Shown: piece by piece, positions 1-8,858 of the stretch
Numbering within the stretch: position 1 is the stretch's first letter
Layout: the number at the start of each line of letters is the position of its first letter
Notes under the pieces: generated by a model
Databases searched by the model: none
Told to the model about the DNA's origin: nothing
What the model saw: only the letters and a program-made list of their open reading frames with translations
DNA from: Rhodospirillales bacterium
GTDB lineage: Bacteria > Pseudomonadota > Alphaproteobacteria > Rhodospirillales > Casp-alpha2
DNA length: 64,000 nt
Reading direction: 5' to 3'
Assembly: GCA_021775095.1 (NCBI GenBank)
Contig: JAJFII010000098.1
Coordinates: 62,001 to 126,000 of the forward strand
Translations under genes and position numbers: made by a program

Positions 1-1
1 C

Positions 2-565
2 ATTGCCAATTTGATCAGTGGTATCATTTTGCTGATGGATAAGTCGGTAAAACCGGGCGATGTGATTTCCCTGGGGACAACCTATGGGGAAATCAAAACT
101 CTGGGGGCCCGTTACGTTTCGGTTGTCACACGCGATGGTACGGAACACCTAATCCCCAATGAAGAATTAATTTCGCAACGGGTCGAAAACTGGTCGTTTT
201 CTGACCGTAAATTGCGCATTCGAATGCCCATTGGGGTTTCCTATAATTCGGACATTCGCCTGGCGATCCAGTTGGCCTTGCAGGTTGCCGCGACAACGAA
301 ACGGGTATTGCCGGATCCTGCGCCGGTTTGTCAATTGATTACCTTCGCCGATAGTTCCGTCAACCTGGAATTGCGGGTCTGGGTTGATGACCCGCAAAAT
401 GGACTGGGGGGCGTTCGCTCCGACGTTCTGTTGGGGATCTGGGACATCTACCACGAGCAGGGGATCGAATTCCCCTATCCGCAACGGGACATTCATATTC
501 GGTCCATGCCGGCAGTGGAACCGGGGTCATTGTTGGGTGCAACTGAGAATAAACAGGAAGACTGA
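2..565 (+). CDS. MscS-family mechanosensitive channel, C-terminal part
   Basis: The frame is open from the left edge, so the N-terminus and outer membrane helices lie outside the window. The visible part starts with the end of the pore helix (N-L-I-S-G-I), runs into the MscS beta domain (KPGDVISLG, then the NEELISQRVENWS strand) and ends in the alpha/beta vestibule domain. Channels of this family sit in the inner membrane and release solutes on hypo-osmotic shock. The stop is 8 bases before the next gene on the same strand. The family call is firm; which MscS subtype cannot be told without the N-terminus. Confidence 0.88.
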   Translation: MANLISGIILLMDKSVKPGDVISLGTTYGEIKTLGARYVSVVTRDGTEHLIPNEELISQRVENWSFSDRKLRIRMPIGVSYNSDIRLAIQLALQVAATTKRVLPDPAPVCQLITFADSSVNLELRVWVDDPQNGLGGVRSDVLLGIWDIYHEQGIEFPYPQRDIHIRSMPAVEPGSLLGATENKQED

Positions 566-573
566 CGGGTTCG

Positions 574-1749
574 ATGTTTATCGATTTTTTTTATAATCTG
601 AGGAACGCCAATATTCCCGTCAGTTTACGGGAATATTTGACTTTGTTAGAGGCCATGGACCGCGGGTTGGCAACTTTTGATGTGGAGCAGTTCTATTATT
701 TGAGCCGCTGCTGTCTGGTCAAGGATGAGACCAATCTGGATAAATTCGATCGGGTTTTTGGCACGGTTTTTAAGGGGCTGGAATCGACAATTGACGGGAA
801 AACACAGGAAATTCCTGAGGACTGGCTGAGGAACCTGGCAGAAAAGCACCTGAGTGAGGAGGACAAGCGTCAAATTGAGGCCCTGGGTGGTTGGGAAAAG
901 TTGATGGAGACTTTGAAAAAACGCCTGGAAGAGCAACAAAAACGCCATCAAGGAGGGTCCAAATGGATCGGTACGGCTGGTACTTCGCCGTTTGGTGCTT
1001 ATGGCTATAATCCAGAAGGCGTACGTATGGGCCAGGCGGAAAGTCGGCACCTGAGAGCGGTCAAGGTATGGGATAAACGGGTCTTTAAAAACCTCGATGA
1101 TCAAGTCGAACTCGGTACCCGCAATATCAAACTGGCGCTTCGGCGATTACGGAAATTTGCCCGACAAGGTGCGGCCACAGAACTTGATATGGATGATACC
1201 ATTCGGGCAACGGCAAAACAGGGGTGGCTCGATGTCAGAATGGTCCCCGAACGCCATAATGCGGCGAAAGTCCTGTTGTTTTTAGATGTTGGCGGGTCCA
1301 TGGACCCGCACGTCAAAGTCATGCAGGAACTGTTTTCAGCAGCCCATAGCGAGTTCAAACACCTTGAGTATTTTTACTTTCACAATTTTGTCTATGAGCG
1401 TGTCTGGAAAGATAACAGCCGCCGCCATAAGGATGTCGTTAACACCTGGGACATTCTTCACACGTACGGCAGTGACTATAAAGTCCTTTTTGTCGGTGAT
1501 GCGTCCATGAGCCCCTATGAGGTGGTTTATCCAGGCGGTAGTGTTGAACACTGGAACGATGAAGCGGGGGCTGTTTGGCTGGAGCGCATTCTCAATATTT
1601 ATGCCCGTTCCGTGTGGATCAATCCGGTTCCGCAAAAGTGGTGGGGAAATACCCAGTCAGTGCGGATGATCAGCCAGCTCATGGGAGATCGCATGTATCC
1701 CCTGAATTTGGAAGGATTGGATGGGGCGATCAAGGCGCTTAGTCGATAA
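574..1749 (+). CDS. VWA domain protein, CoxE-like
   Basis: A 391-residue cytoplasmic protein. The C-terminal half is a von Willebrand factor A-like fold whose metal-site motif reads D-V-G-G-S (near residue 238) instead of the textbook D-x-S-x-S. The N-terminal half is helical and charged and ends in a Lys/Glu-rich segment. The architecture matches the CoxE-like VWA family, whose better-known members pair with MoxR-type AAA ATPases; no such ATPase lies in the visible neighbourhood, though one could lie to the left. Translation probably follows the channel gene (8-base gap). The exact role is unknown. Confidence 0.8.
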   Translation: MFIDFFYNLRNANIPVSLREYLTLLEAMDRGLATFDVEQFYYLSRCCLVKDETNLDKFDRVFGTVFKGLESTIDGKTQEIPEDWLRNLAEKHLSEEDKRQIEALGGWEKLMETLKKRLEEQQKRHQGGSKWIGTAGTSPFGAYGYNPEGVRMGQAESRHLRAVKVWDKRVFKNLDDQVELGTRNIKLALRRLRKFARQGAATELDMDDTIRATAKQGWLDVRMVPERHNAAKVLLFLDVGGSMDPHVKVMQELFSAAHSEFKHLEYFYFHNFVYERVWKDNSRRHKDVVNTWDILHTYGSDYKVLFVGDASMSPYEVVYPGGSVEHWNDEAGAVWLERILNIYARSVWINPVPQKWWGNTQSVRMISQLMGDRMYPLNLEGLDGAIKALSR

Positions 1750-1767
1750 CAATCCGCATCCTCTTAA

Positions 1768-2328
1768 TTATTTTACGTCAGCGGCAATCTGCATCTTTAT
1801 GATTTCATCCGGATCACTGACGGAGCCGTTATTCGCCTCGTCGCCCCGTTTGATTTTCGATACAAATTTCATGCCGTTGGTAACTTTGCCCCAAACCGTA
1901 TATTGGCCGTCGAGGTGAGGGGCCCTGGCAAAAACGATAAAAAACTGCGAATCGGCGCTATCGGGATGGCCGGATCTGGCCATGGACAAGGTGCCTCGGA
2001 CATGCGGTTCATCGGAAAATTCTGCGTCAATATTTGTGCCGGACCCGCCGGTACCGTTGCCGTCAGGATCGCCACCCTGGGCCATGAAACCTGGTATAAC
2101 GCGGTGGAAAGTCAATCCGTCGTAAAATCCTTCACGCACAAGCTGTTTGATCCGGGCCACATGTTTCGGTGCCAAATCGGGCCGTAATTCAATGGTAACC
2201 TGGCCATCTTTAAGGTCCAGCAGGAGGGTATTTTCCGGGTCAGCAGCTTGCGAATCAGTGGTCATTTGGGCGGTACCTGTAATCATTAAAGCGAACAATA
2301 AAAAGGAACGAATTACGAGAGTGCGCAT
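1768..2328 (-). CDS. Periplasmic cyclophilin-type peptidyl-prolyl isomerase
   Basis: A 186-residue protein with an N-terminal signal peptide (hydrophobic stretch after M-R-T-L-V-I-R, probable cleavage after S-Q-A-A), so it should act in the periplasm on proline bonds of exported proteins. Cyclophilin hallmarks follow: FHRVIPGFMAQGGD, the GTLSMAR segment, and S-Q-F-F-I. Its size fits the short bacterial PpiA/PpiB class. It is convergent with the VWA gene (18-base gap), and no terminator hairpin is evident between them. Confidence 0.92.
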   Translation of the reverse strand: MRTLVIRSFLLFALMITGTAQMTTDSQAADPENTLLLDLKDGQVTIELRPDLAPKHVARIKQLVREGFYDGLTFHRVIPGFMAQGGDPDGNGTGGSGTNIDAEFSDEPHVRGTLSMARSGHPDSADSQFFIVFARAPHLDGQYTVWGKVTNGMKFVSKIKRGDEANNGSVSDPDEIIKMQIAADVK

Positions 2329-2436
2329 AGGTGTCCTCGTGAAGTTAAAAAAAGGGAAGGCCGGGCAACATAGCCGACTTGATCGGCGTCAGACAATATC
2401 TCATATTAGAGATTACGGCAGATTCGCAGTTTTTTT

Positions 2437-2964
2437 CTAATCAAACAACGCGTCGATATCTTCCTGCGACAAACCCTGGCCATCCAATTGTGGTCCGTTA
2501 AGCAGGGCTTCGTCTTCGGTCTTTTCGGCGGCGGTAAGTTCAAGTGCCTCCATTTCTTCGCGGCCCCAGAAATCCATGAGGGAATCAACCCGTTCCTCCA
2601 CATAGGTTATGGATTTGACAACCTTGCTTATCCGTTGGCCGGTAATATCCTGAAAGGAACAGGCTTCAAACACGTCACTGGAGGTTTTATTCATTTCGTC
2701 AAGCAGGGATAACAGGTCCGGATCGTCCACTTTTGCCCGCATTTTATCGGTTAAGGCATCGTTTTTTTCCATGGCGGCCATGATCGTGTTTGTTGCCTCG
2801 GCAGTCGCTCCGACAATGGCATCGAGCTGGTCGCCCATACTGTCAAACCCATGTTCTTCGTCCGCCGGTCGACCGATGGCGGCAATTTCAGAGCGAACCC
2901 GGTGGATATACCTGAGGAGGCCGTCGAGTTCTCGTTTAAGTACTAAACCGTCACTTTGTTTCAC
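2437..2964 (-). CDS. cheZ: CheZ-family chemotaxis phosphatase
   Basis: 175 residues, largely helical. The segment S-F-Q-D-I-T-G-Q-R carries the CheZ signature: the glutamine of D-x-x-x-Q that orients water to remove phosphate from CheY-P. The C-terminus ends S-Q-E-D-I-D-A-L-F-D, a CheY-docking tail like those on CheZ and FliM/FliN-type proteins. It starts at GTG (2964) with an AAAGGG ribosome site. No other chemotaxis gene is adjacent, which is common for alphaproteobacterial cheZ. Sure of family; its CheY partner is not in the window. Confidence 0.85.
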   Translation of the reverse strand: MKQSDGLVLKRELDGLLRYIHRVRSEIAAIGRPADEEHGFDSMGDQLDAIVGATAEATNTIMAAMEKNDALTDKMRAKVDDPDLLSLLDEMNKTSSDVFEACSFQDITGQRISKVVKSITYVEERVDSLMDFWGREEMEALELTAAEKTEDEALLNGPQLDGQGLSQEDIDALFD

Positions 2965-3049
2965 TGTTAACCCTTTCTGTATGCGTCCAAAACCAAAATA
3001 TGTATACGATTGTAACCAATTCGACCAGTGAGGGGAACCGGGTCGCCAG

Positions 3050-4030
3050 TCAACTGCGGTTTTTAAAGGCAGTCAAAATCTTACGGGCCGCCTCCGATGG
3101 TGTCATTGTACCGTTTTGGGTGGCCGTTATCACCTTGGGAAGCAGTTGGGAAACTTCGGTGGCACCATGTAATTGCTCATATAACGTTTCATGGACCTCG
3201 TTCCACATCCAGGCTGTAGCTTGCGTAGTTCGTTTTTTATCAAATGCATTGTCCTGGCATTTGGCCCTTTTAAAGGCCTCAATACCAGCCCAAATCTCGT
3301 CGATTCCCGAGCCGGATAGGGATGAACACAAATGGATTGTGGGTTGCCAGGTCTCCGAAGTCGCACGCAGGAGGTGCAGGGCCGCGCCATAATCTCGCTG
3401 TGCCCGTTCTGCGGAAGCACGCAATTCACCATCGGCCTTATTGACAACAATCATATCCGCCAGTTCGACGATTCCCTTTTTGATGCCCTGCAGTTCGTCG
3501 CCGCCGCCGGGGACAATCAACAGCAGAAACAAATCAACCAGATCTGCAACGGCGATTTCCGACTGGCCAACCCCCACGGTTTCAACCAATACCACATCGA
3601 ACCCGGCGGCCTCACAAACCAGGATGGTTTCGCGGGTTCGGCGAGCGACCCCGCCCAGAGTACCGCTTGACGGGGACGGACGGATGAACGCGTTGGGGTT
3701 TCGCGAAAGGTCTTCCATGCGCGTTTTATCGCCGAGGATTGATCCTCCCGTAAGCGGGCTGGACGGGTCGACGGCGAGGACACAGACCCGATGACCGCGT
3801 TTAATCAGGTGCAGGCCAAAAGCTTCGATGAAGGTTGATTTGCCGACCCCGGGAACGCCGGAAATTCCAATGCGGATGGAATTTCCACTAAAGGGCAGAA
3901 GCGCACTGATTAGGGATTCCGCCTGTTGGCGATGTTCGGGGCGGGTCGATTCAATCAGGGTTATGGCGCGGGCCAATTGTCGGCGGTCGCCGGCGCGGAC
4001 GGCAGTTGCTTTGGCGTTTGTGGAATTCAC
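3050..4030 (-). CDS. meaB: MeaB G3E-family GTPase (methylmalonyl-CoA mutase chaperone)
   Basis: 326 residues with the MeaB/ArgK P-loop G-V-P-G-V-G-K-S-T near residue 60, the long conserved block from DPSSPLTGGSILGD through RPSPSSGTLGG, and the guanine-specificity motif N-K-A-D. MeaB loads and protects the cobalamin cofactor of methylmalonyl-CoA mutase, a cytoplasmic step of propionyl-CoA breakdown. The mutase itself is not in the window, but a propionyl-CoA synthetase is at 44.5 kb. GTG start at 4030, 17 bases after the stop of the upstream gene, so the two are probably cotranscribed. Confidence 0.95.
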   Translation of the reverse strand: MNSTNAKATAVRAGDRRQLARAITLIESTRPEHRQQAESLISALLPFSGNSIRIGISGVPGVGKSTFIEAFGLHLIKRGHRVCVLAVDPSSPLTGGSILGDKTRMEDLSRNPNAFIRPSPSSGTLGGVARRTRETILVCEAAGFDVVLVETVGVGQSEIAVADLVDLFLLLIVPGGGDELQGIKKGIVELADMIVVNKADGELRASAERAQRDYGAALHLLRATSETWQPTIHLCSSLSGSGIDEIWAGIEAFKRAKCQDNAFDKKRTTQATAWMWNEVHETLYEQLHGATEVSQLLPKVITATQNGTMTPSEAARKILTAFKNRS

Positions 4031-4047
4031 AATGGTGCCTGTTCGGT

Positions 4048-4488
4048 CTACTTGTCGCCGTTTAGGCGGGCACCAAGCGCCTGTTTGGCCATGTAAAGCA
4101 GTTTTTGGCGCTGTTCTTCAGGCAACTCATCGACAATATGTTTTTTCGATTTATGGACCGCCAGGGCTTCATTAATCAGGGCCTGGCGTCCCGGATTTGC
4201 GGCATGTTTGTGTTTTTTTTCGGAAATTTCCTGTTCTGCGGCGTCGAGGGAGTCTCTGATAAGGGCCGTTATTTCGTCTTGGCCCATAACGCCCAGGGGG
4301 TCGGCGGCAATGTGTTCAGGGGCTGGAGAGTGCTTTGTTTGGGACACCGTGGGAACATCTGATTTGGTTTTTGTTTTGGATTTTGCAGCGCGCGAATCCT
4401 GTAGTTTTTGGCGGGCTTTTTTATCCATGAATACGGATAATAACGCATCTGAAACTAACTTTTTTATCATGCCGAATTCTCTACCCAT
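4048..4488 (-). CDS. Conserved hypothetical protein upstream of meaB
   Basis: Up to 146 residues, with no domain I recognise. It is rich in Lys, Ala and Glu, with a low-complexity middle (K-S-K-T-K-T-K) and predicted helices at both ends, and no membrane segment beyond a short amphipathic N-terminus (MIKKLVSDALLSVF). A second methionine at 4470 has the better ribosome site (GGTAGAG, 8 bases upstream) and would give 140 residues. It directly precedes meaB on the same strand, so it may serve the same pathway, but that is inference from position only. Confidence 0.65.
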   Translation of the reverse strand: MGREFGMIKKLVSDALLSVFMDKKARQKLQDSRAAKSKTKTKSDVPTVSQTKHSPAPEHIAADPLGVMGQDEITALIRDSLDAAEQEISEKKHKHAANPGRQALINEALAVHKSKKHIVDELPEEQRQKLLYMAKQALGARLNGDK

Positions 4489-4680
4489 TGATCAATTGGG
4501 GAACTGCACCATCATAAGCCTTATCTGCCTCGACGACACGGGAAATTTAACGGCTGCAGGATCTGGCTCTTCGCGCCCCAGGGCCGTTCAGGTGGGTGCC
4601 ATAGGCCTGCCATAAAACCGTAACAATCCATCGGCACAAAAATACTGGAGATTTCAGGTGCATGTGGATATTGTCCGGCC

Positions 4681-6096
4681 ATGAGAAGACATAGAAATGC
4701 AAAAATAATTGCAACGCTCGGCCCCGCTACCTCTTCACGCGCTGCCATTGAGGCACTGTTTGAAGCTGGCGCCGACGTATTCCGGTTGAATTTCAGCCAT
4801 GGCGCCCACGAAGATCATCGTGAAAGATATGACGCGATTCGATCGTTAGAAAAAACCTACGGAAGGCCGGTCGGGATCCTGCTTGATTTGCAGGGGCCAA
4901 AATTGCGCGTCGGAACCTTTGAGGACGGCAAAATCAACTTGACGATCGGCCAGAAATTCCGATTGGATATGGACCCGACGCCCGGAAATGACAAACGGGC
5001 TCCGTTACTGCATCCCGAGGTTTTTGCAGCTTTGCGGCCGGATACAGATCTATTGATGGATGATGGAAAAATTCGCGTGCGGGTTCTCGATTGCGGCAAA
5101 GACTATGCCGAAACCGAAGTTGTCGCCGGCGGCCCCCTGTCCAACAACAAAGGCGTAAATGTGCCCGATGCGGCGCTGGATGTTTCGCCTTTGACGGAGA
5201 AGGATTTAACTGACCTGCGGTTTGGATTGCAACTGGGTGTCGACTGGGTCGCTTTGTCTTTTGTTCAGCGACCGTCAGATGTTGCTGAAGCGCGCAAATT
5301 GATTGCCGGTCGGGCATTTGTCATGTCCAAACTGGAAAAACCGCAGGCCATGGACCACCTGGAAGAAATTGTCGAACTGTCTGATTCCGTCATGGTCGCC
5401 CGCGGCGACTTGGGTGTCGAATGTCCGCCGGAAGAAGTGCCGAGCCACCAAAAACGCATCAGTCGGGTGTGCCGAGAAGCCGGAAAACCGGTGATTGTCG
5501 CCACTCAGATGCTTGAATCCATGGTTACGGCACCGACGCCAACCCGGGCGGAAGCGTCCGATGTGGCGACGGCAATTTATGACGGTGTCGATGCGGTTAT
5601 GCTGTCGGCGGAAACGGCTGTTGGTGACTATGCCCCAGAGGCGGTTGCCATGATGGACCGGATTATTCGTCATGCAGAGCAGGACCCGCACTACGAACGC
5701 ACGCGGATGAGTGAGCGGCGAATACCGGAAGCCACGGCGGCCGATGCCATTTCCGCCGCCGCACGGCAAGTTGCCCAGACAATTTCCGCCGCCAGTGTTG
5801 TGACTTTTTCCTCGACCGGTTCGACAACCTTACGGGCCGCCCGTGAACGTCCTACAGTTCCCATAATTGGTCTGACTCCACGGGTCGACACCGCGAGACG
5901 GCTGGCCTTGGTTTGGGGCGTGCATTCGGCGCAAACAGCGGACTGTCACAGTTTTAGGGAGATGGTAGATACGGCCCTGAGCGCCGCCTGCGAGGAAGGT
6001 TTTGCGGAAGCCGGTGATGCCCTGGTGATTACCGCAGGAGTTCCTTTCGGCACCCCGGGGGCGACAAATATCCTCCGCATTGCCTGGGTCGAATAA
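4681..6096 (+). CDS. pyk: Pyruvate kinase
   Basis: 471 residues, full length. Starts M-R-R-H-R-N-A-K-I-I-A-T-L-G-P, the usual N-terminus; then F-R-L-N-F-S-H-G, D-L-Q-G-P-K-L-R, the catalytic-lysine motif M-S-K-L-E-K-P (normally SKIEK), M-V-A-R-G-D-L-G and M-L-S-A-E-T-A. It converts phosphoenolpyruvate and ADP to pyruvate and ATP in the cytoplasm. It stands alone and is followed by a strong terminator, so it is probably a one-gene transcript. Confidence 0.97.
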   Translation: MRRHRNAKIIATLGPATSSRAAIEALFEAGADVFRLNFSHGAHEDHRERYDAIRSLEKTYGRPVGILLDLQGPKLRVGTFEDGKINLTIGQKFRLDMDPTPGNDKRAPLLHPEVFAALRPDTDLLMDDGKIRVRVLDCGKDYAETEVVAGGPLSNNKGVNVPDAALDVSPLTEKDLTDLRFGLQLGVDWVALSFVQRPSDVAEARKLIAGRAFVMSKLEKPQAMDHLEEIVELSDSVMVARGDLGVECPPEEVPSHQKRISRVCREAGKPVIVATQMLESMVTAPTPTRAEASDVATAIYDGVDAVMLSAETAVGDYAPEAVAMMDRIIRHAEQDPHYERTRMSERRIPEATAADAISAAARQVAQTISAASVVTFSSTGSTTLRAARERPTVPIIGLTPRVDTARRLALVWGVHSAQTADCHSFREMVDTALSAACEEGFAEAGDALVITAGVPFGTPGATNILRIAWVE

Positions 6097-6138
6097 GTCC
6101 CTGCCAACCTTTTGAATTGAATTCGGGAAGACACGCTT

Positions 6139-6175
6139 TAAAACCCCCGGCAATGAAAATTGTCGGGGGTTTTTT
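6139..6175 (+). terminator. Rho-independent terminator of pyk
   Basis: AAAACCCCCGGCAA, a 5-base A-rich loop, then TTGTCGGGGG running into a T tract. The stem has one G-T wobble. It lies 43 bases after the pyk stop. Confidence 0.92.
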
Positions 6176-6341
6176 GCCAATGTTCCTGCATCCGTCAATG
6201 GGCATGACGCAAAAGTCATCATTTCGAAATAATGTTGTTGTTGTTATTAATTTCGATAATAACTAACATAGCGAAAAATTTTGTAATTTTGCAGTGTCGT
6301 CGTTGGGCGGTAGAACTTTTGCAGTAAGGAGGAGAAAGACC

Positions 6342-7322
6342 ATGGGAGCACGACTTACAACATTGGTATCCATATGGGTTCTTGGATTGATGGCATTTAC
6401 CGCCATCCAAACAGATGTCAAAGCCCAGGATAAACCGGACTTTGAGGTGACCATGTTGGGTGTTGGATCGCCACCACCCTTTATGCATCGATTCGGCCCG
6501 GCAACGCTGGTCAGGGCGGGAAATAAGTACCTGCTTTTTGACGCCGGGCGGGGCGTTACCCAGCGTTTGTGGCAGGACAAAATATCCCTCGGCCGGATTG
6601 ATATGCTTTTTTTAACTCACCTCCATTCCGATCATATTGTCGGTATCCCGGATTTACTTCTGACCGGTTGGTTAAAATCGCCTTTTGGCAACCGAAAAGG
6701 TAAATTTAATATCACCGGGCCAAAAGGGACCACCGCTATGATGGATCATATGGTCAAGGCCTTTGCTGCGGATATTAACATTCGGGTTGAAGATCAAAAG
6801 TTTGCCCGTGAAGGGGTTACACCTAACAGCAACGAAATTGTCCCGGGTGTTGTCTATGACGATGAAGGGGTCCGGGTGACGGCGATTGAAGTTAACCATG
6901 GGGAAAAAATCAAACCGACCTTCGGTTTCCGGATCGATTACAAAGGGCGGTCCGTGGTCATTTCCGGTGATACAAAATACCATCCGCCACTGGCCAAAGC
7001 CGGCGCTGGTGCCGATCTATTTATTCATGCCGTTGCTGGTGCCAAAAAGGAACTGATCGAATCTCACAAAATGTGGAAAGTCATCCTGGACCATCATACA
7101 TCTCCCGAAGATGTGGGGCGTATTTTTGCTGAGGCCAAGCCCAAAATGGCGGCATTGCATCATTTTGTTACCTTGACCAATGGCAAAATTAAACCGCCCT
7201 CATTGGGTGATCTGTTAAGTCGCTTGAAGACCACCTATGACGGGCCCGTAACCGTTGGCGCCGACCGCATGCGGTTTATCATTGGAACCGATGGGGTGAC
7301 GGTGGTGTCAGCAAAAAAATAA
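6342..7322 (+). CDS. Secreted metallo-beta-lactamase-fold hydrolase (AtsA/RNase Z-like)
   Basis: 326 residues from the ATG at 6342, chosen because AAGGAGGAG stands 7 bases before it; the open frame extends 16 codons further upstream without a ribosome site. An N-terminal signal sequence (hydrophobic core L-V-S-I-W-V-L-G-L-M-A-F, probable cut after V-K-A-Q) points to the periplasm. The zinc motif T-H-L-H-S-D-H-I-V-G follows, with G-D-T-K-Y and a late histidine (A-A-L-H-H-F). Closest in pattern to the AtsA arylsulfatase / RNase Z-like branch; an exported form argues against a tRNA-processing role. Substrate unknown. Confidence 0.85.
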   Translation: MGARLTTLVSIWVLGLMAFTAIQTDVKAQDKPDFEVTMLGVGSPPPFMHRFGPATLVRAGNKYLLFDAGRGVTQRLWQDKISLGRIDMLFLTHLHSDHIVGIPDLLLTGWLKSPFGNRKGKFNITGPKGTTAMMDHMVKAFAADINIRVEDQKFAREGVTPNSNEIVPGVVYDDEGVRVTAIEVNHGEKIKPTFGFRIDYKGRSVVISGDTKYHPPLAKAGAGADLFIHAVAGAKKELIESHKMWKVILDHHTSPEDVGRIFAEAKPKMAALHHFVTLTNGKIKPPSLGDLLSRLKTTYDGPVTVGADRMRFIIGTDGVTVVSAKK

Positions 7323-7412
7323 GGCGCAGGCATTACCCGGCAAAGGGCAAGAATCGGAATGCAAAGTCGCCGATGATCAGGCAATCTGTTCTCCCATTAA
7401 AAGGAGCACAAA

Positions 7413-8351
7413 TTGCCCGATCGGAAACCCATAAATACCCAAATGACCGCCTTTGAATGGTTGATGATTTTGGCGCTGTCGATCATTTGGGGCGGGGCCT
7501 TCTTTTTTGTCGAAGTGGCGTTGGTCGAATTGCCGCCCTTGAGTATCGTTTTGGGCCGCGTCGGCCTGGCGGCACTGCTGTTGCATGGTCTTGTCCGCTT
7601 TATGGGTTACCGCATGCCATGGAACTGGCGATCATGGTCGGCTTTTCTGGTCATGGGAATCCTCAATAACTTTATCCCGTTTAGTCTGATCGTTTGGGGG
7701 CAGATCCATCTGGCCGGTGGCGTCGCATCCATTTTCAATGCAACCACGCCTTTTTTTGCCGTCTTCTTAGCCCATTTTTTAACCCGCGATGAAAAGATGT
7801 CTGTGAATCGGGTTGTCGGTATCATGTTTGGCCTTGGCGGTGTTTGCATCATTATTGGCCCCGGCATGATTTCAGGAATGAATTCTTATTTGTTGGCGCA
7901 ATTTGCGATTATGGCGGCCGCTATCTCCTATTCCTTTGCCGGCATTTACGGTCGTCGATTTTCAGACTATCCGCCGGTAGTTACAGCGACCGGGCAGGTT
8001 ACAACGTCGACGCTCCTGATGGCTCCCCTGGCATTTTATGTGGATCGCACCTGGACCTTATGGCCCCTGAGTTGGAGTACCTGGGGTGCGGTTTTCGGAA
8101 TTGCCGTGGTTTGCACGGCCCTGGCTTATCTTATCTATTTTCGCATTTTAAGAACCGCAGGGGCGACAAATTTGATGATCGTCACCCTGCTTATTCCTCC
8201 CAGCGCTATTTTGCTGGGCGTTCTGTTTTTAGGTGAGGTATTAAAAATCCAGGAGATGGCGGGGATGGGTGTCATTGCATTGGGACTGCTGGTCCTGGAT
8301 GGCCGTATGGTCACTTTTGTGCGCCGTTTAACAGCTCGTCACATCGGTTAG
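7413..8351 (+). CDS. EamA/DMT-superfamily permease
   Basis: 312 residues with about ten hydrophobic helices arranged as two EamA repeats (first from W-G-G-A-F-F-F-V-E-V; second from A-I-M-A-A-A-I-S-Y-S-F-A-G). It starts at TTG (7413), with AAGGAG 6 bases upstream. Members are inner-membrane exporters of amino acids or metabolites; the substrate cannot be read from sequence. It shares W-G or S-S-F-type openings with the second DMT gene at 15443, so the two may be distant paralogues. Confidence 0.88.
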   Translation: MPDRKPINTQMTAFEWLMILALSIIWGGAFFFVEVALVELPPLSIVLGRVGLAALLLHGLVRFMGYRMPWNWRSWSAFLVMGILNNFIPFSLIVWGQIHLAGGVASIFNATTPFFAVFLAHFLTRDEKMSVNRVVGIMFGLGGVCIIIGPGMISGMNSYLLAQFAIMAAAISYSFAGIYGRRFSDYPPVVTATGQVTTSTLLMAPLAFYVDRTWTLWPLSWSTWGAVFGIAVVCTALAYLIYFRILRTAGATNLMIVTLLIPPSAILLGVLFLGEVLKIQEMAGMGVIALGLLVLDGRMVTFVRRLTARHIG

Positions 8352-8400
8352 AGGCATGGCAAGAGAGGTCTATTGAACGATTTTTCTTTTTACTCTGCGA

Positions 8401-8430
8401 TCTCTCCTGACAGGACACTGTCAGGAGGGA
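8401..8430. promoter_or_regulatory. Perfect inverted repeat before the VOC/WYL operon
   Basis: CTCCTGACAG, four bases (GACA), CTGTCAGGAG: ten perfect base pairs, extended to 13 if flanking TCT and GGA are paired with one wobble. It lies 49 bases upstream of the VOC gene and is not followed by a T tract on either strand, so it is a poor terminator. Its position before an operon that encodes its own HTH-WYL regulator suggests an operator. That role is inference. Confidence 0.6.
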
Positions 8431-8478
8431 TATGGTTAAGTATGGCCTTCGTTAACCTTATCACAAAGGCAAGATGTT

Positions 8479-8856
8479 ATGACTTTTACTCCCGAGAATG
8501 CACTCGTGTGGTGCGAAATACCGGTTTTGGATATCGAAAAAGCGATGGCGTTTTATGATACCGTTTTCCAGTATGAAACCATATTGGATGAGAGCAGTCC
8601 CAATGCGGTAGCTTTTTTACCAATGACTCAACCGCCAGGTACAGCGGGCCATCTGTACGAAGGTAAACCGGCCAGTGATGGCAGGGGGCCGACGGTCCAT
8701 CTGGCGGTACCGGGAACCGTTGAAGAAGCTGCAGGGCGCTGCCAGTCGGCAGGCGGGAAGGTGGCCGGACCGGTTATTGAGATTCCTGCCGGACGGTTCC
8801 AATATGCTGTCGATCCGGATGGAAATTCCCTCGGCTTGTTCGAAGGAAATAAATAA
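8479..8856 (+). CDS. VOC-family protein (glyoxalase/bleomycin-resistance fold)
   Basis: 125 residues with the typical VOC opening W-C-E-I-P-V-L-D-I-E-K-A-M-A-F-Y and the closing I-P-A-G-R-F-Q-Y-A-V-D-P-D-G-N-S-L-G-L-F. Members bind a metal in a paired beta-alpha-beta-beta-beta fold and act as lyases, dioxygenases or binding proteins; small ones such as this often sequester or detoxify a compound. Its stop is 2 bases before the start of the WYL regulator, so the two are cotranscribed and the regulator probably controls it. Confidence 0.88.
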   Translation: MTFTPENALVWCEIPVLDIEKAMAFYDTVFQYETILDESSPNAVAFLPMTQPPGTAGHLYEGKPASDGRGPTVHLAVPGTVEEAAGRCQSAGGKVAGPVIEIPAGRFQYAVDPDGNSLGLFEGNK

Positions 8857-8858
8857 AC

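Noticed and set aside
8373-8558. Open frame across the 8401-8430 inverted repeat
   Set aside because: It overlaps the VOC gene start in another frame, has no ribosome site and no motif.
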